This document shows, in pieces, positions 38,146 to 51,000 of a stretch of DNA of 64,000 nt; position 1 is the stretch's first letter; each line of letters starts with the position of its first letter. Both the position numbers and the translations under genes were made by a program. Source of the DNA: Tetrahymena elliotti 4EA (Eukaryota > Ciliophora > Oligohymenophorea > Hymenostomatida > Tetrahymenidae). Location: NCBI GenBank assembly GCA_000231825.2, contig JH720380.1:220812-284811 (forward strand), written 5' to 3'. The notes under the pieces were generated by a model. It was not told the DNA's origin. It saw only the letters and a list, made by a program, of their open reading frames with translations, and did not search any database.

Positions 38146-41100
38146 ATGATATTTTATTTAGAGGATAATAAGAAATGGAGCTAGTTAATGTATTTTTTTA
38201 AGACTTGCATAAGTGGCAATTCTAATATTTGCTTTATGTGGAACAATATTCATGGATGGCTTCTTATGCAAAATAGTGAATATTTGAATAACTTAGATTC
38301 AGATCACTTAGTGCTTCTTTCATACTTTAGGATGAATTACTTTAGCTCCTTTGTAAATAATAGAAGTTTAGGATTAGATAATGCAACTTTTGAAATGGAT
38401 ATAACTAGGATTTATTAAAGCTTGAAGTCAATTCGTAAATCCACAAAAAAAGTTATGTTTTCTTTATAGAAAAAAAATAATTCCACAAATGAACTATGTG
38501 TTTAATTTGTGATGAAAATTTTTGATGAAGACGGAATATTAGAAATATATAGAGATGTGTATTTAAACCAAAATTTAAATTAGCATTTATATTTTAATCA
38601 CATGAGAAACATGAGTTAAGAAAATATTTTATACTTAGAAATAAATTAAAACTATTTAAAGAGTGTTAAAGAATTTAAAAATTGCATTCTTCAACTTAAA
38701 TTTTATGAAGAACATATTCACGTTGAGTCTTTAAATGGTGAATAAGACCTAGTTTTATAAATAAATCGAAATATCTGCAATAATTATAACTTTACTCGTA
38801 TATTATCTTAATTTGATAATAAAAATCGTCTTTTGATTCCTCCAAATTTTTTAATATCCTAAATTTATCTAGCTAACAAATTCAATCAAACTATTCAATT
38901 ATAGTTTGGTGAAGAAATGGTTGGAGGAAAAGTTATTGTTTATCTAAGAGTTAAAAATGAAGCATTTGAAATCATTTCTGCATTTTCTACTGTTTTTGAT
39001 TTTGACAACTAAACCTAAGATAATACCTCTCCATTTAATTAAAACCCTCAATTACAGCAGTATGATGATATTTAACCAAATAACAATAACATTTACAATA
39101 ATTAGTAAAATATTCTTAATACAAATTACAATGGAATAGAATAGGCAAATATAAATATTAACTCAAATGAATAATCAATGAATTTAATATAGCTAAATTA
39201 AAATTAAATGGATGAAAACGGATATTAGCAAATTAATAATTTTAACTAAAAAAGTAAAATAAATTAGCAATGGGATTAAAATAATAGATAAGCAGGTAGA
39301 TAAAACCAGAGATCAAAAATAAATGATGGATAGATGATAGATGAATAGAATGAAATCATCTAAAGCCAAGATAAAAATAATAATTTTAATAGAAAAATGG
39401 ACGTTGAAAAAGAAGGGATTCACATAAATGGTAGTAAAATCAATAAGCAAAATAAGAAAGTTATCAATAGTAATCAATTTATGGAAGTAGAGTAAGAAGT
39501 AGAGAATATTAATATTAGAAAACAACGTAAGAGTAATCTAATTTAAATGGATGAAAATGATCATTTTGAAGAAAATAATCATTAAAATGAAGAGGATTCT
39601 TAAAATTATGAAGAAGACAATTAATAAGATAGAAGTAGTAAAATTGTTAGAAATGGTGACAGCAAAAAGAGAGGTAGTATTGTTTTGAATCATTTACAAG
39701 ATGAGTTTTCTTCAATTGAACATGTTTAGGATCAAAACTAAAACAGATCAGTTTTTTCAAGCAGCTTAGCAATAGATTCAAGAAAACTTACAGCATAGTA
39801 AAATGCCACCAATTAAAATTTGAATTAATAAAAACTCAGCAAACAAAAATAAAAAAAAGCATAAGATGGTATTTTATACACTGAAAACGATCTTACTGAC
39901 GATAACTAAACTTAACATTAGTAAAAATACAATTAGAAAGAAAGAAGTAAATTTTTGACTGAGTAAAAGCATTTGTAGTTATAATAAAATAATAAGAATG
40001 GTAATTAAGTATAAAATAATAAGAATAAGCAAGCAGATTTGTAAAGTAATAGCACTGAATTTGAAGAAAGAGAATTTCAAGTTAATTAAGCTAAATCTAA
40101 GAATCTTCGTAGGGATTAGGCTGAAGTGGATTTTGAAGATTTTAACTCATAAATAGTATTTCCTGTTTGTCAAGAAGATATGGAAAACGAAGAGAGCTCT
40201 TCTAATGATATGTTAGGGGAATAACCTAGAAAACAATAAAAATTAAGTATGATAGAAAAAAGAAATATGTAAAGATATTAAGAAGCATAATAACTTGGTT
40301 TAATTGAGGAAGAAAACCTAAAAAATGTATCATAAAAAAGCTCTTTAAAAGCTCTAGGTGAAATGTAAATGAGATTATTAGCTAATAATAAAAAAACAGT
40401 TTAAGAAATGCTTTAGTATTAATCTGAATCATCTAAAATTAATTAGAATATCTAAAAAATTTAAGATGTAATTTCAAAAGATTAATTAAAAACTAAATTA
40501 TTTAATAAGAATGAAAAAAATAATACATCTTAAAATGGAAATAAGAATCAACACTAATTTGCAAAACCTGAGCCTAAATAAGGTAAGAATTTATTTGAGT
40601 AGGCACATAAAAAAGATATTATCAAGAGAAAAGCATAAGATGTTAATAACTATTTTGATTCTAACATAGTATCAAATCAACAAAATAGCAATGAATCTGT
40701 AAATGAATCTCACTCTATGATTGTTAAAAGCAAGCTACTTTAAAGGAATTAAGAAAATTTAGATCTACTTAGAAAAGAAAAACTCTACAAAAAAAATCAT
40801 AAATAGCTTAACTAATATCGTGAAAGCTTTAATTAATCATAAATAATTGATAACAACATGGCTTAGTCATAAATTGAAGATAAATAAAATTATTTACAAA
40901 ATGGCTTCTTACACACTCCATAAAACAAAAACTAAAGATAAAATTTATAATCCTCAATGATGAGCTAACTTCATTCCAGTTAAAAAATTATTCAAATATC
41001 TAATGAAACTTCAGAATCATAGCAAGGAATAATTAAATAAAATAATTTTTAGCAAGTAATTAAAGAATAAAATAAATAGATAAAAAGAGATTTAAACAAC

Positions 41101-42006
41101 ATTAAACATAAATAAGTTAATGATTTTAATATAAATCTCACAGATACTGATTCTTAAGTAATAGATAAATAAGGAATTTTCAAAAGACAACCAAATTCTT
41201 TGTTACTGAAAGAAAAAAACACAATAAATAATTAGAATACTTATGACAACAAAAAAGATTAGAACAGAGAAAATCTCAATAGTATGATAAATAGCTACAA
41301 TAATCCTTTGTAAACAAATTACCATTCATTAAATAATATATAAACTAATTAGTCTAAGGATATATTTGCTACTCAGTTTAATAATAACAATCCTATTAAT
41401 TACAATGGCAGTTAAGCATTAAATTCTGCCATATAAAGAGATAGATTTGAATAATACTAATAACTCCAAAATAGAGAGAGAAAAATAGCTGGAATTCACT
41501 CTATACAAGAAGATGAAGGTTAAAAGGTAAGTATTCATGAAAAGAAAAATATCTCTCAATTTGATAATTAAAGTATGATGACTTCAAGTAATAGATTGCA
41601 TGGTAGTTCTTCATTTAAAACATGCTTAGAGTAAATAAAGCCTTACACTTTTTAAGAGCCTTTACCAAGATCGAGCAAATCAAATAACTTTAATAGCAAT
41701 TAGTAAATAGTGAATGAAAAATAGGGATAAGCAGATATTTCTTTAAATAACTAGCAAAGAGATAATTCGTTTGATAATTTTCTTAAGTAAAACAAAAAAA
41801 ATGATGATTTTTCAGTTTTTTCTGTAAAAAAAGGACCTAAACCTTCATCCATACTACAAGAAAACGAAAACATAAATAAGAATGGGTTTGAATTTCATCC
41901 TTAATAAAAAACTTATAAAATTGTACCTAAGTAAGAAATGTTTACTTCAGAATCTGAAGTAAGCTAAAAGATCGCAAAACCTAAGCTCAATAAGAAATTA
42001 ATTTGA
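38146..42006 (+). CDS. Rad9-like PCNA-fold protein with very long Gln/Asn-rich tail
   Basis: A single 3861-nt frame without introns gives 1286 residues; the ATG at 38146 is the first in frame. Residues 1-290 align by pattern to RAD9 of the 9-1-1 DNA-damage clamp: WSQLMYFFKTCISGNSNICF and GWLLMQNSEYL for the first clamp strands, MDITRIYQSLKSIRKSTKKV for the central helix, QLKFYEEHIHVESLNGE for the linker strand, and LIPPNFLISQIYLANKFNQT with VIVYLRVKNEAFEIISAFST at the end of the second clamp half. Known RAD9 proteins also carry a disordered phosphorylated C-terminal tail that binds TopBP1, but it is about 120 residues long; here it is nearly 1000 residues, rich in Gln (mostly TAA/TAG), Asn, Ser and Lys. 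Identification rests on pattern only. HUS1 or RAD1 partners are not in the window. Confidence 0.6.
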
Positions 42007-42840
42007 CTTTTTGTAAATAATTAATATAAATCTATCTGTAAAACAAAGTATAAAGCATTTTCTTTTATTTTTAGTTAATATTGATGTAAAAAACCTAAAT
42101 TTATAAATTAAAAGTTGTGTATCATTTAATTTTCTCAAATAAATTTCACAATCAAAACAACATCATAGTCTTTCTCTTATTCCAAAATAAATTTTAAAAT
42201 TTAAATTAGATTTTGTTCAAAAAAATCTTTTGGAAAATTTTGATTGACTTGAAAAAACATTCATACTTTTTATTTTATTTGAAAAACTTGAATGATAATC
42301 TTCCATTTAGGTTATTGAATAAATATTCATTTCATCAATAAATATTTAAACAATGAGCTTAAAAAAACTAAAAAATTAAATAAATTATCAATTAGCAGTT
42401 GAGTGAAGTAATCATTCTTAGTAAATTCAAAACTTAAAGTATTTTTAAAATGCTTAATTTAAATATTTTACAATTGTATGTAGATAATTAGGACTTAACG
42501 TATTTTCTTACAAATAGCATGCATTTCTAATTATAATTTATGTTGGGTTAAAAAGGGAATCTAAAAGTTGACACTTTTTTTATTCTGTATAAATCCAACA
42601 AAGGCTCTTTTTATAATTTATGTAACTTGAATTGAAAATTTTAATGAATTAATTCTATTTAATTAAGTAATTAAATAATTTAGAATTAGAATTTTGAAAA
42701 AGTATATTAATACTTTTTAAAATTTGATATACAAAATAAATTAATTGATAAACATTAAATTTAAAAGAATTTTTTATAGAGAATTTAAAAATTAAATATG
42801 ATATTTAGAACTAAATTATTCTATTCAACTCAACCATCAA
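42007..42840. other. Convergent intergenic region
   Basis: AT-rich 3' flanks of two convergent genes. No feature seen. Confidence 0.6.
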
Positions 42841-45800
42841 TCAGCTTTTGTTTATTTTTATTTTTAGGTTTAAATTTTAATAGTGATAATCTAGCAATTT
42901 GTTAACAAAGTCAGGTACAGGAGCAATAAAGTGTTAATAATTTTGCATTAATTCATGTGTAAATTCTTTTGATTACTTTAACAATCCTTAATCCTTCAAA
43001 TGAAGGCAATAGTTGTAAGTAAGCAAACCTATTTATTAATTTAAAAAATATATTGAGTAATTATTTTTAGATGATATTTTAAATAAAAGCATACATTCAG
43101 GTTCCTCTGTTGATGATTTAAGAAATCTGGAGTCTTAAAAGTTTGCATCTGATAAATTCAGATCATTTTAAAGCATAGCTCTTTCATGCAGAGAGGATGC
43201 TTAAGACATTTTTCCTAACCTAGCATAGCATTTAGCTAGCTTTTAGTATATAATTGAACCTAATTAAATAGTTTTATATTAATCCTTTAGTCAATAAAAA
43301 TAATGCTTACAATCTGGATGATTTGATTCTCCTCTTTATTCATAAATCTATTAAGCTTACTAAAAATTTTTTATGGATTCTAGGATATTTTCTTTTTAGA
43401 AGTAAATAATTCCCTTCACATAAAAGCATTCCATAACTTATAATAAAAATTGATAAGTTAAGTTAATTTTATTCCAAAATAAAATAAATTTTTTTTACTA
43501 AGTAAGTCTGTCATTTTATTTTAGCTTTAGCTCTCTAATTATTCCAACTATTAATTGACATATTTAAGTGCTTTTTCTGTCAATCCCTTAGAGCTAAGAA
43601 TCTTAGCTTTCATAAGCACAATTTTTGAGTCTGTTCAAAATAAATAAAAACTCTATTAAAAATAAAAAATTAATTATTTTAATTTACAAGATCTTGTTCC
43701 CTTTATGACATACTTCAAAGCTTCTTTTATTGTAAGCATTTCTATTGATTCTTATTTACTTTCTTTTTTTGAATCATTTATATTTTTTTCAGATAATATT
43801 TCGGTATGAGAATTTTTATATTCAGATTTTTTATTTAAACTTGAATTATTATTTTATTTTTTTTCTTCTATTTCATAGTTATAATCTTATTAGCCTATGA
43901 TTCTTTATAATTATGCTCTCCACATCAAAGCAAATGCAGCTATTAATTAAAATTTATAATTTTAATAGATTGTTTTACATTAAAATTCTTAATTAGAAGT
44001 GTGTTAATTCACAAAACAAATTTTAAAATAAATAAAAAATATAAAAAGTAAATTTACTTATCTCAAAATATTTGCAACGCAAAGAATTTTTAATTTGAGG
44101 TTATTTATAATACTTTTCTTGTGTTTTTAGAATTTTTATGCACTCTTCTATGTAGTAGCTTGATTTGTAGTACTGATTTAATTTAAATGAGCAGATACCC
44201 AACTGTAAATATATTTGTGCATCTTTTAAAATAAATTAATAAAAAAAATAGTAACTTGAATTAAATTATCAATTTACGTAATTTGTAATAGAGATCATCT
44301 TAAAATTCTTCAAATTAATTTTGAATTGACTAAATTTCTCTGAGCCCATCATGAAAATTTCTAACTGCATGAGCTATTCTTCCTTAGAGCATAAGCATAT
44401 TACTTGTAGTAAAAAAATAATATGCATCTAAAATTAAAAATAATAATAAATGATAAACTTATCAAACAATAAAAATAGCTTGTTACTAACTATTGGTGAA
44501 AGTTAATATTTTTTAGATTTTAAAATTAAAATTTTCTTTGCTCTATTCATTAAGCTTGAAGCACTCTCTTAATCTTACTATTCTAGTAACGTTTTTGTGA
44601 ACTCTAACAGCATAATTATTGTTTTTTCAAATTTCTATATTTTAAATATATTAAATCTTCCTTCATATTTAAAAGAGAGAAATTCTATTATTAAATTTGT
44701 CTATTTAAAAACTAATCTATAAAGATTAACTTTTATCACAAAAAAAAGATGATAGTTAATTTTTCTTCAAATTTTTACAATCGATTATCCAAAAATATTT
44801 AAAAAATAGCTTACTCTGTATGTGGATTAATCTGAATTCGATTCATCAATAATTTCCCCAAATAGATCTCTAATTACATCTAAAACGCAAGAAAAGGAGT
44901 ATCTTTCTTTGGGTTTTAATGTTATTGTAAATTTTACAATCATTGCTAAAGCATGGATTAAAGGATTAGCTGAAGACTGAGTTTCTATGATCAAATCTAA
45001 AGTATTTTAAATATTTTACTATTAACTTAGGTCATAGCTTTAAGTCATAGATGAATTATTTAAGGTATTCTTTTTCTTTACATCATCTGTGACTTGCTAA
45101 AAGCTACTATTACTTATATGTCTTTTTTAGAAAGCTGATTTATTAATACTAGCTTAAGAAGAAGATTAAGGAGTTGCTGAGACTTTATTACTCCTTTTAG
45201 ATATTAAAGAATCATCAGGTTTACGTGATTCCTCAAAATTTTTAATAAGAAACTAAGCTAAGATCATCCCAGTCATGTAAATACTTGATTATTCTAGAGA
45301 GCCTTGAAAATCTTCAAAGTGAACTGTTGCAGAAGTCTTTCGTTATTCTTATCTTAACTCTGGAGGAAGCAACAAATCATTTGAATCACGATTTTCTATT
45401 CCAAAATAATCATATAAGTCCATAATTTTAAGAGAGTTCTCTACCAATTTGATTATTGGTTTTTATGTAGAGGTTTGGTTCTAAGTTTCAGTTTATAATC
45501 TCTAAGTCTTAATCATCTAATTTGAAAGAGTCTGAAAAGGTTATTAATAGTTGGGTTAAAAAATTTAGATAGAAGAAGATTTTAGTTCTACAAGTAAATT
45601 GCTGAATTTCCAATTAATCAAAGGGAAATTCTTCTCAGCACAAAGCTGCCCTATTTTAAAAAGTTATATAGCCAATAAAATCAAATCGGTATCAGAAATT
45701 GAGGCAGTTTGGGATTAAAAGATTTTATCAAGAGTTATACTTTCTATGCTGAAGGGATATATTACATATAAATGCCATCTTCTAATTTATTATTATTAAT

Positions 45801-46452
45801 ATTATGAATACTAACTCTGGTGATTTTATGTACTCACATTATTATTGGATGTGTGGTGGATATTCGTATGACTAATTCTATTGTGATGAGCTGAAGTAAT
45901 AGCTGCCAAGGAAAAGGCTACTAATTTAAATGGTTTTAAAAATAAAGAACTATTGCATGCAAGGTGATATTAAAGATTATATGAATTTACAAGCTTTTTC
46001 CACTTCATATCATCTAATTTTAAATATTTTTTTACAATATAAATTTCTCCATTCATTTCATATTTCCAAGTTTCATAGAAATCGCACTTATTCAAACATT
46101 TGTCTGCAGTCTTTATGAATTTTTTTTCAAAATCTTGTTAACTGAGCTATAAATCAGGATGCACCTTAACTTCTATGTTGTTAATATTTGTTTCATTATC
46201 TGCTCCTGCATTCTAATTATTATTAGTATTAGCATTTGCATTGCTAGGTATGTTAGACCCTTTCTATCCTGAAAATCCTTAATTATTAGAATTAATATTT
46301 GTGATTTATGCACTAACTAAATCATTTTTTAAATTTCCTTGAGATATTATTGTTTGATTATTTTAGCCAGTAGCATTTGCACGGCTCTAAGAATATTGAG
46401 GAATAGTTTATTGCTAGCTTGTTTCATAAGAGAAAATGGGTTTTTTATCCAT
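42841..46452 (-). CDS. TPR-repeat protein with a polar N-terminal half
   Basis: Nine exons (44815-46452, 44487-44634, 44278-44427, 44058-44222, 43688-43939, 43499-43630, 43311-43436, 43095-43259, 42841-43028) join in phase to 987 residues. The first 110 residues are Asn/Gln-rich. Residues about 110-545 look partly folded (DFYETWKYEMNGEIYIVKKY, then KLVAFSLAAITS), with Ser/Gln-rich linkers. The C-terminal 440 residues hold tetratricopeptide-like helix pairs: KLHAQIYLQLGICSFKLNQY, IVLMKAKILSSKGLTEKALK, VMECFYVKGIIYFQKENILE and SIIYQKLAKCYARLGKMSQA. TPRs form a superhelical protein-binding surface. The EIYIVKKYLKL stretch recalls the Lys strand of a protein kinase, but no catalytic loop follows, so it is at best a degenerate kinase fold. 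Partner and pathway are unknown. Confidence 0.8.
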
Positions 46453-47712
46453 ACTGTTTTAAGGAGATATATAGATATTCATTAATTATGCTCTCTTTAT
46501 TATTAGTATACAAGAGAGATTTATTTAAAAGTTTTTACTGAATTTAATTAATATTAAGCAAATAATTAATTATGTGTTATTATTCTTAATTTAGTGTTTG
46601 ATAAAAATTATTGGTAAGAAAGAAGATAAAGATTTTTCAATTTTTCATGATCCCTTCCTTTCAAAAAAAAAATTCATTCTTTTCCAGCAATTTCACTGCT
46701 TATTAGTATTTCGCAAATAAGCTACTTTTCTATTTCCGATAATTGCCATTGAATTAATTCATTTTGTTGATTGCGTTCATCAATAAATTTTCTTGATATT
46801 AAAATAACTAAATATTTCAAAGAGAGGCTCAATAAAGATAAAATAGAGAGACTTTAAAATAAATTACTATTTTAAAAAATTCTTAATAATTCAGGATATT
46901 GAAGAGAATTTTTTTAAATAGAACTAAATTAAATAAAATTTCTTTTTTTAATCTTCAATTATCAAAAAAAACCAATTTATAAAAATCTACTTTGATGTAT
47001 TCATATAATAGAATTGTGATAGAGTTTTTGAGTGAATAATTTCAAAAAACAATCTATTTCGAACAACTTTTGAATGTAATTTGATAGCTATAGAAAATAA
47101 ATTTTGTAGATTTACAAAAAAATTATTGATCTTAGCTTGAACCTTGGTTTAGCTTTTTTCCTTTTGAGAATACGCCATATCAAACTAAAATCTAAAGTAA
47201 ATTCCAAATATATTTTAAAATTTTTTAATATTTTCATTAATTTGATTACTTTTGATTAAATTTGATAGGTATTTTTTAAATTTATAATATTCCAAAATAA
47301 AAAATTAAAAGTTTTTTTTTGAGTGTAAGTAATCTGACTTCTGGCAATAAAAATCAAAAAGCAAATATATTATATTTTGATTAAGATAAAATTTTTAGGT
47401 AAGAAGGAAGATCAAATTTGATTATGTATGAAATCTATGAAGATAAATATCAATAAAAGTAATACATTGTATATAAAATATGTATATTTATTTTTTTGTT
47501 TATGCTGTGTTTTTAATTTTGGTTAGAAAGCAAATAAATCAATAAATAACCAATATAAAAATGCTTAAAGTCAAAAAGCATCTTTTAATTTTGAATAATT
47601 TAAAGTTAAAGATTATAAGAATTTGAGAAGTTAGTATTTTAGATAACCAATTTATGTTTATTTTTTGCAATTAAATATGTTTGAGTGAGTAAGTAAATAT
47701 ATTTTTGAATAA
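46453..47712. other. Divergent intergenic region
   Basis: AT-rich, upstream of the TPR gene. No gene seen. Confidence 0.55.
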
Positions 47713-47944
47713 ATGAAATTCAGCACACTAACTACAGTTTAACTGACATTTGTTTTACTAATTGCTTCTACAATAAGCAATTAAGAAAATTGTAAGATTA
47801 CTTCTTTGCTCTCAAAACATTTATTATTCTTTCTATTTTTAGAAATATTGGTGTCTGTCTATTTAATTAAAAGCGTAACCTGTATTAACATCTTAGTAAT
47901 AAGTTCTTTTCATATCTTAAGTAGCATAGTTAGCTTTAGTTTGA
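47713..47944 (+). CDS. Possible tiny secreted peptide
   Basis: The ATG at 47713 opens a signal-peptide-like run (MKFSTLTTVQLTFVLLIAST). A good GTAAGATT 5' splice site lies at 47791. Using an AAAAG acceptor near 47870 gives a 49-residue product ending at TGA 47942-47944. Other acceptors (TTTTTAG at about 47840) give a different, hydrophobic frame that stays open into the neighbouring gene. The first exon is believable; what follows is not settled. It is convergent with the P4-ATPase gene and only about 130 bp from its 3' end. Confidence 0.3.
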
Positions 47945-48070
47945 TCTTTAACAAAACCATTTTACTTTTTCGGGATATCAGTATTAAAAGTACGCATTTT
48001 AATTGGAAAAGTACTGTTTATTTTAGGTTATTTTGGTGTCTTATCAACCTTCGTTAATTATTTTTTTTCA

Positions 48071-51000
48071 TCAAATTCGTAGGTCCATTCTATTAAAAAT
48101 AAAATTGGTTGATTTACTTAAAAATACAACAATTTAATCAAGCTTACTTCTATATAAGCAAAAGGCCCAATCAAAGAATGATGTTACAATAATGCATAAT
48201 ATATTTCCAAGGTGAAAATTTGGTGTTTAGAACATCCTAATAGATTTGTAAATATATTCAATAAATTGATGATTTTAAAGATAAATTTATTACTATCCTA
48301 GAGTTCTATATATTTCAGTACTATTCATATTACTAACAATAACCCAAGTAATTAGATAAAAGAGCATAGAAAGAGCTATAATCATTAATGATCCTAAAGA
48401 ATGGTCAGATGACATAATCAAAATCTTTAAGTTTGAAACCACCACAACCAATCCAAAGACCATAGTACCTGTTGCCCAAAACCATTATGTCTGACCATTT
48501 TAAGTGACAAAATTCAATTCTAAAGGGAAGAGAGAGCATATAACAATCAAACCTGCCTGCACAGTAGCTATAATAGTCCACATCCAAAATTCTTTTTAAT
48601 TGAATAACTTATCTGAATTTTCATAAAAATAAATTTTTTTCTCTTGTTATCAATATTTGAAAAATTACTTTTTATTCCTTGTTCATAATAATTCTTTTTC
48701 TCATTTTTGACAAGAACCTCATCAGAGTATTCCTCATCCCATATAGCATACACCATAATTGGGAGTGAAGCAAAAAAGATGTTAAAAAGTTAATAAATGA
48801 AGGAATTATAAAGAGTCTAGCCACTAAACCAATTACTCCAACCATACCTAATATTTAAAAAAATTAATTAATTTAAATACCAAAAAAACTGTGTAATATC
48901 TACCAAAATTAAGGAAGCACAAGCAACACATTCTTATAAAAGTTGTAAAGAACTAGATTCGAATTTCTTCGATAGCACTCTCTTCCATGATAAAATAGTA
49001 ATCTTCTTAATTCTTTAAATTAATTGATAGAATAATCACTAGCTCTAGCAGCTTATTAACCCTCTACACCAACTATACCTATTCCTACATGAGCTGCTGT
49101 GATCATATTTACATCATTGGCACCGTCACCTATTGCAAGAGTAGTGGCATTTTTTTCCTATTTACAAAAGTTAATAAATCAATCAAAATGCAACCAATTT
49201 AAATCAATATCGATTTTTTTTTCATAATTTAAAAATCAAAATTATTATTGAAATATCTAAAAAAAATAAGGGATAAATAGGTAAGGCAACTTATATAAAT
49301 TACCATTTCACGAACAGTAGTTACAACTTCCTATTTTTATTTAGGTGAGACTCTGCAACAGATAATACATTTGCAGTATGCAACAATTTCCATAATCTAT
49401 TTTTAAATAAGTAATTAATAAATATTTGTTGATTTAATAATATTTAAAAAAGTTACAAGAGTTTTGATTTCTGTCTTGGAAATATGATTGAGTGCAAAAC
49501 CAGAAATAATTAGAGCATGATTTTTCAAAGCGTCTTCATCAATTGCTCTTTTATTTTCTTTTTGCTACTGTATATAAGCAGATTTTGCTTCTTTTAAGTT
49601 TTATAGAGTGTCTTACAAGAATTTGTTCACCTCATTTTCTTCCTCAACATCAATAATTGCTTTTTCTAAAGTGTCATCAAGCAATTTGCAAGAATATGCT
49701 ATATTTATAGCAGTTTCGATTTTATCTCCAGTTAATACCCATAACTTTATCCCAGAATCTTTAAGTGCTTTAATTGTATCTGCTACATCATCTTATAATT
49801 TATCTTCAATAGCAGTTGCTCCCAAGATTTCTAAATCAGTTTCCATCTCATCTTAAAGCATTTAAATTTATTATTCAAAATTATCTGATTTTGAATTAAT
49901 AGCTTTGAGATATTTATCATTCCATAAATCAAAAGTTTATTAATCTATTTCTCTTTATGCAAGCATGAGTGTACGCAATCCTTAGCTACCAAAATATTTT
50001 AATTTTTCATTCAAATTTTTGAGCATGATAGGATCAGTATATTCACTAAGATTCATAGTAATAACTTAATCAGCTCCTTTACAAAATAAGAATATTTTTT
50101 AGTCTTTATCTTTCACAATTACAGACTAGCGCTTTCTACTAGAATCAAATTCAAATAGGTGTAGCAACTCTAAATGAAATTCTTCCTCTTTGTATTTAAT
50201 AAAAATATTTGTTTTTCCATCTACTTTTTCAACTTTCTAAAATTCTACTCCAGCAAACTTTGTGAAATTAATAATTGCATATTCATCAGGGGAAGATGCA
50301 GTATAAATAGTATTTTATTTATGGTCAATTGTTGAAGTTACAGTATGGCATGATGCAAGCATAACCAAAACATTACTATAATTTAAAAAGGAAAAAATTA
50401 GAATTTCTACTATATTAAATGCTATGATAAAATATTTAAGAATTAAATTAATTTTTTGATCTCTTTTATCAGTTCAGTGGTTATTAATTTAAATTATTAT
50501 CACATAAAATAAAGAGAAAGAAAGATAGTAAATTACCGAATCTTTAAATGCTCAGGATCTTGTTCATCTTTTACTTTTTCTAAAAATTTTCTATCTCTAA
50601 AATCCACATTTTCTACTGGAGGATAATTATAAGCAATTTCCTAATCCGTTAGAGGCTAGTAGGCTGTTTATTCATCACCTCCATAAAGAGTATCTCCAAT
50701 GGCTATCTACTTAAATTGCATAATGTTTTTTGTTAAAGTTCCAGTTTTGTCAGAAAAAATATAGTTTATTTATCCTAATTATTCATTTAAGTTAGAAGCC
50801 TACACAGAAGGTTTTCCCATCTTTTCATCTCCTCCCATTAAAATTCCTTATATAAACTTGACAGTTTCCAATGTCACAATCAGACTGATTGGGACAAAAT
50901 TCCTAAAAATTAAATAATTAAAGTTAAATATTATTTGTTAAAATAAATTAGTAATCTATACGTAAAAATGAGGATCCAGTTACCAAATCTAACAAAAAAG

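Noticed and set aside
42798..43326. A + strand frame starting with a signal-peptide-like run and continuing past an in-frame TGA at about 43322 (possible selenoprotein).
   Set aside because: The same DNA on the - strand encodes the last three exons of the TPR protein, with matching splice phases and clear TPR helices; the + strand frame is its shadow.
48520..48552. A very short (33-nt) intron in the flippase gene.
   Set aside because: The length is a multiple of three and reading straight through gives a normal P4-ATPase segment, so no intron is needed.
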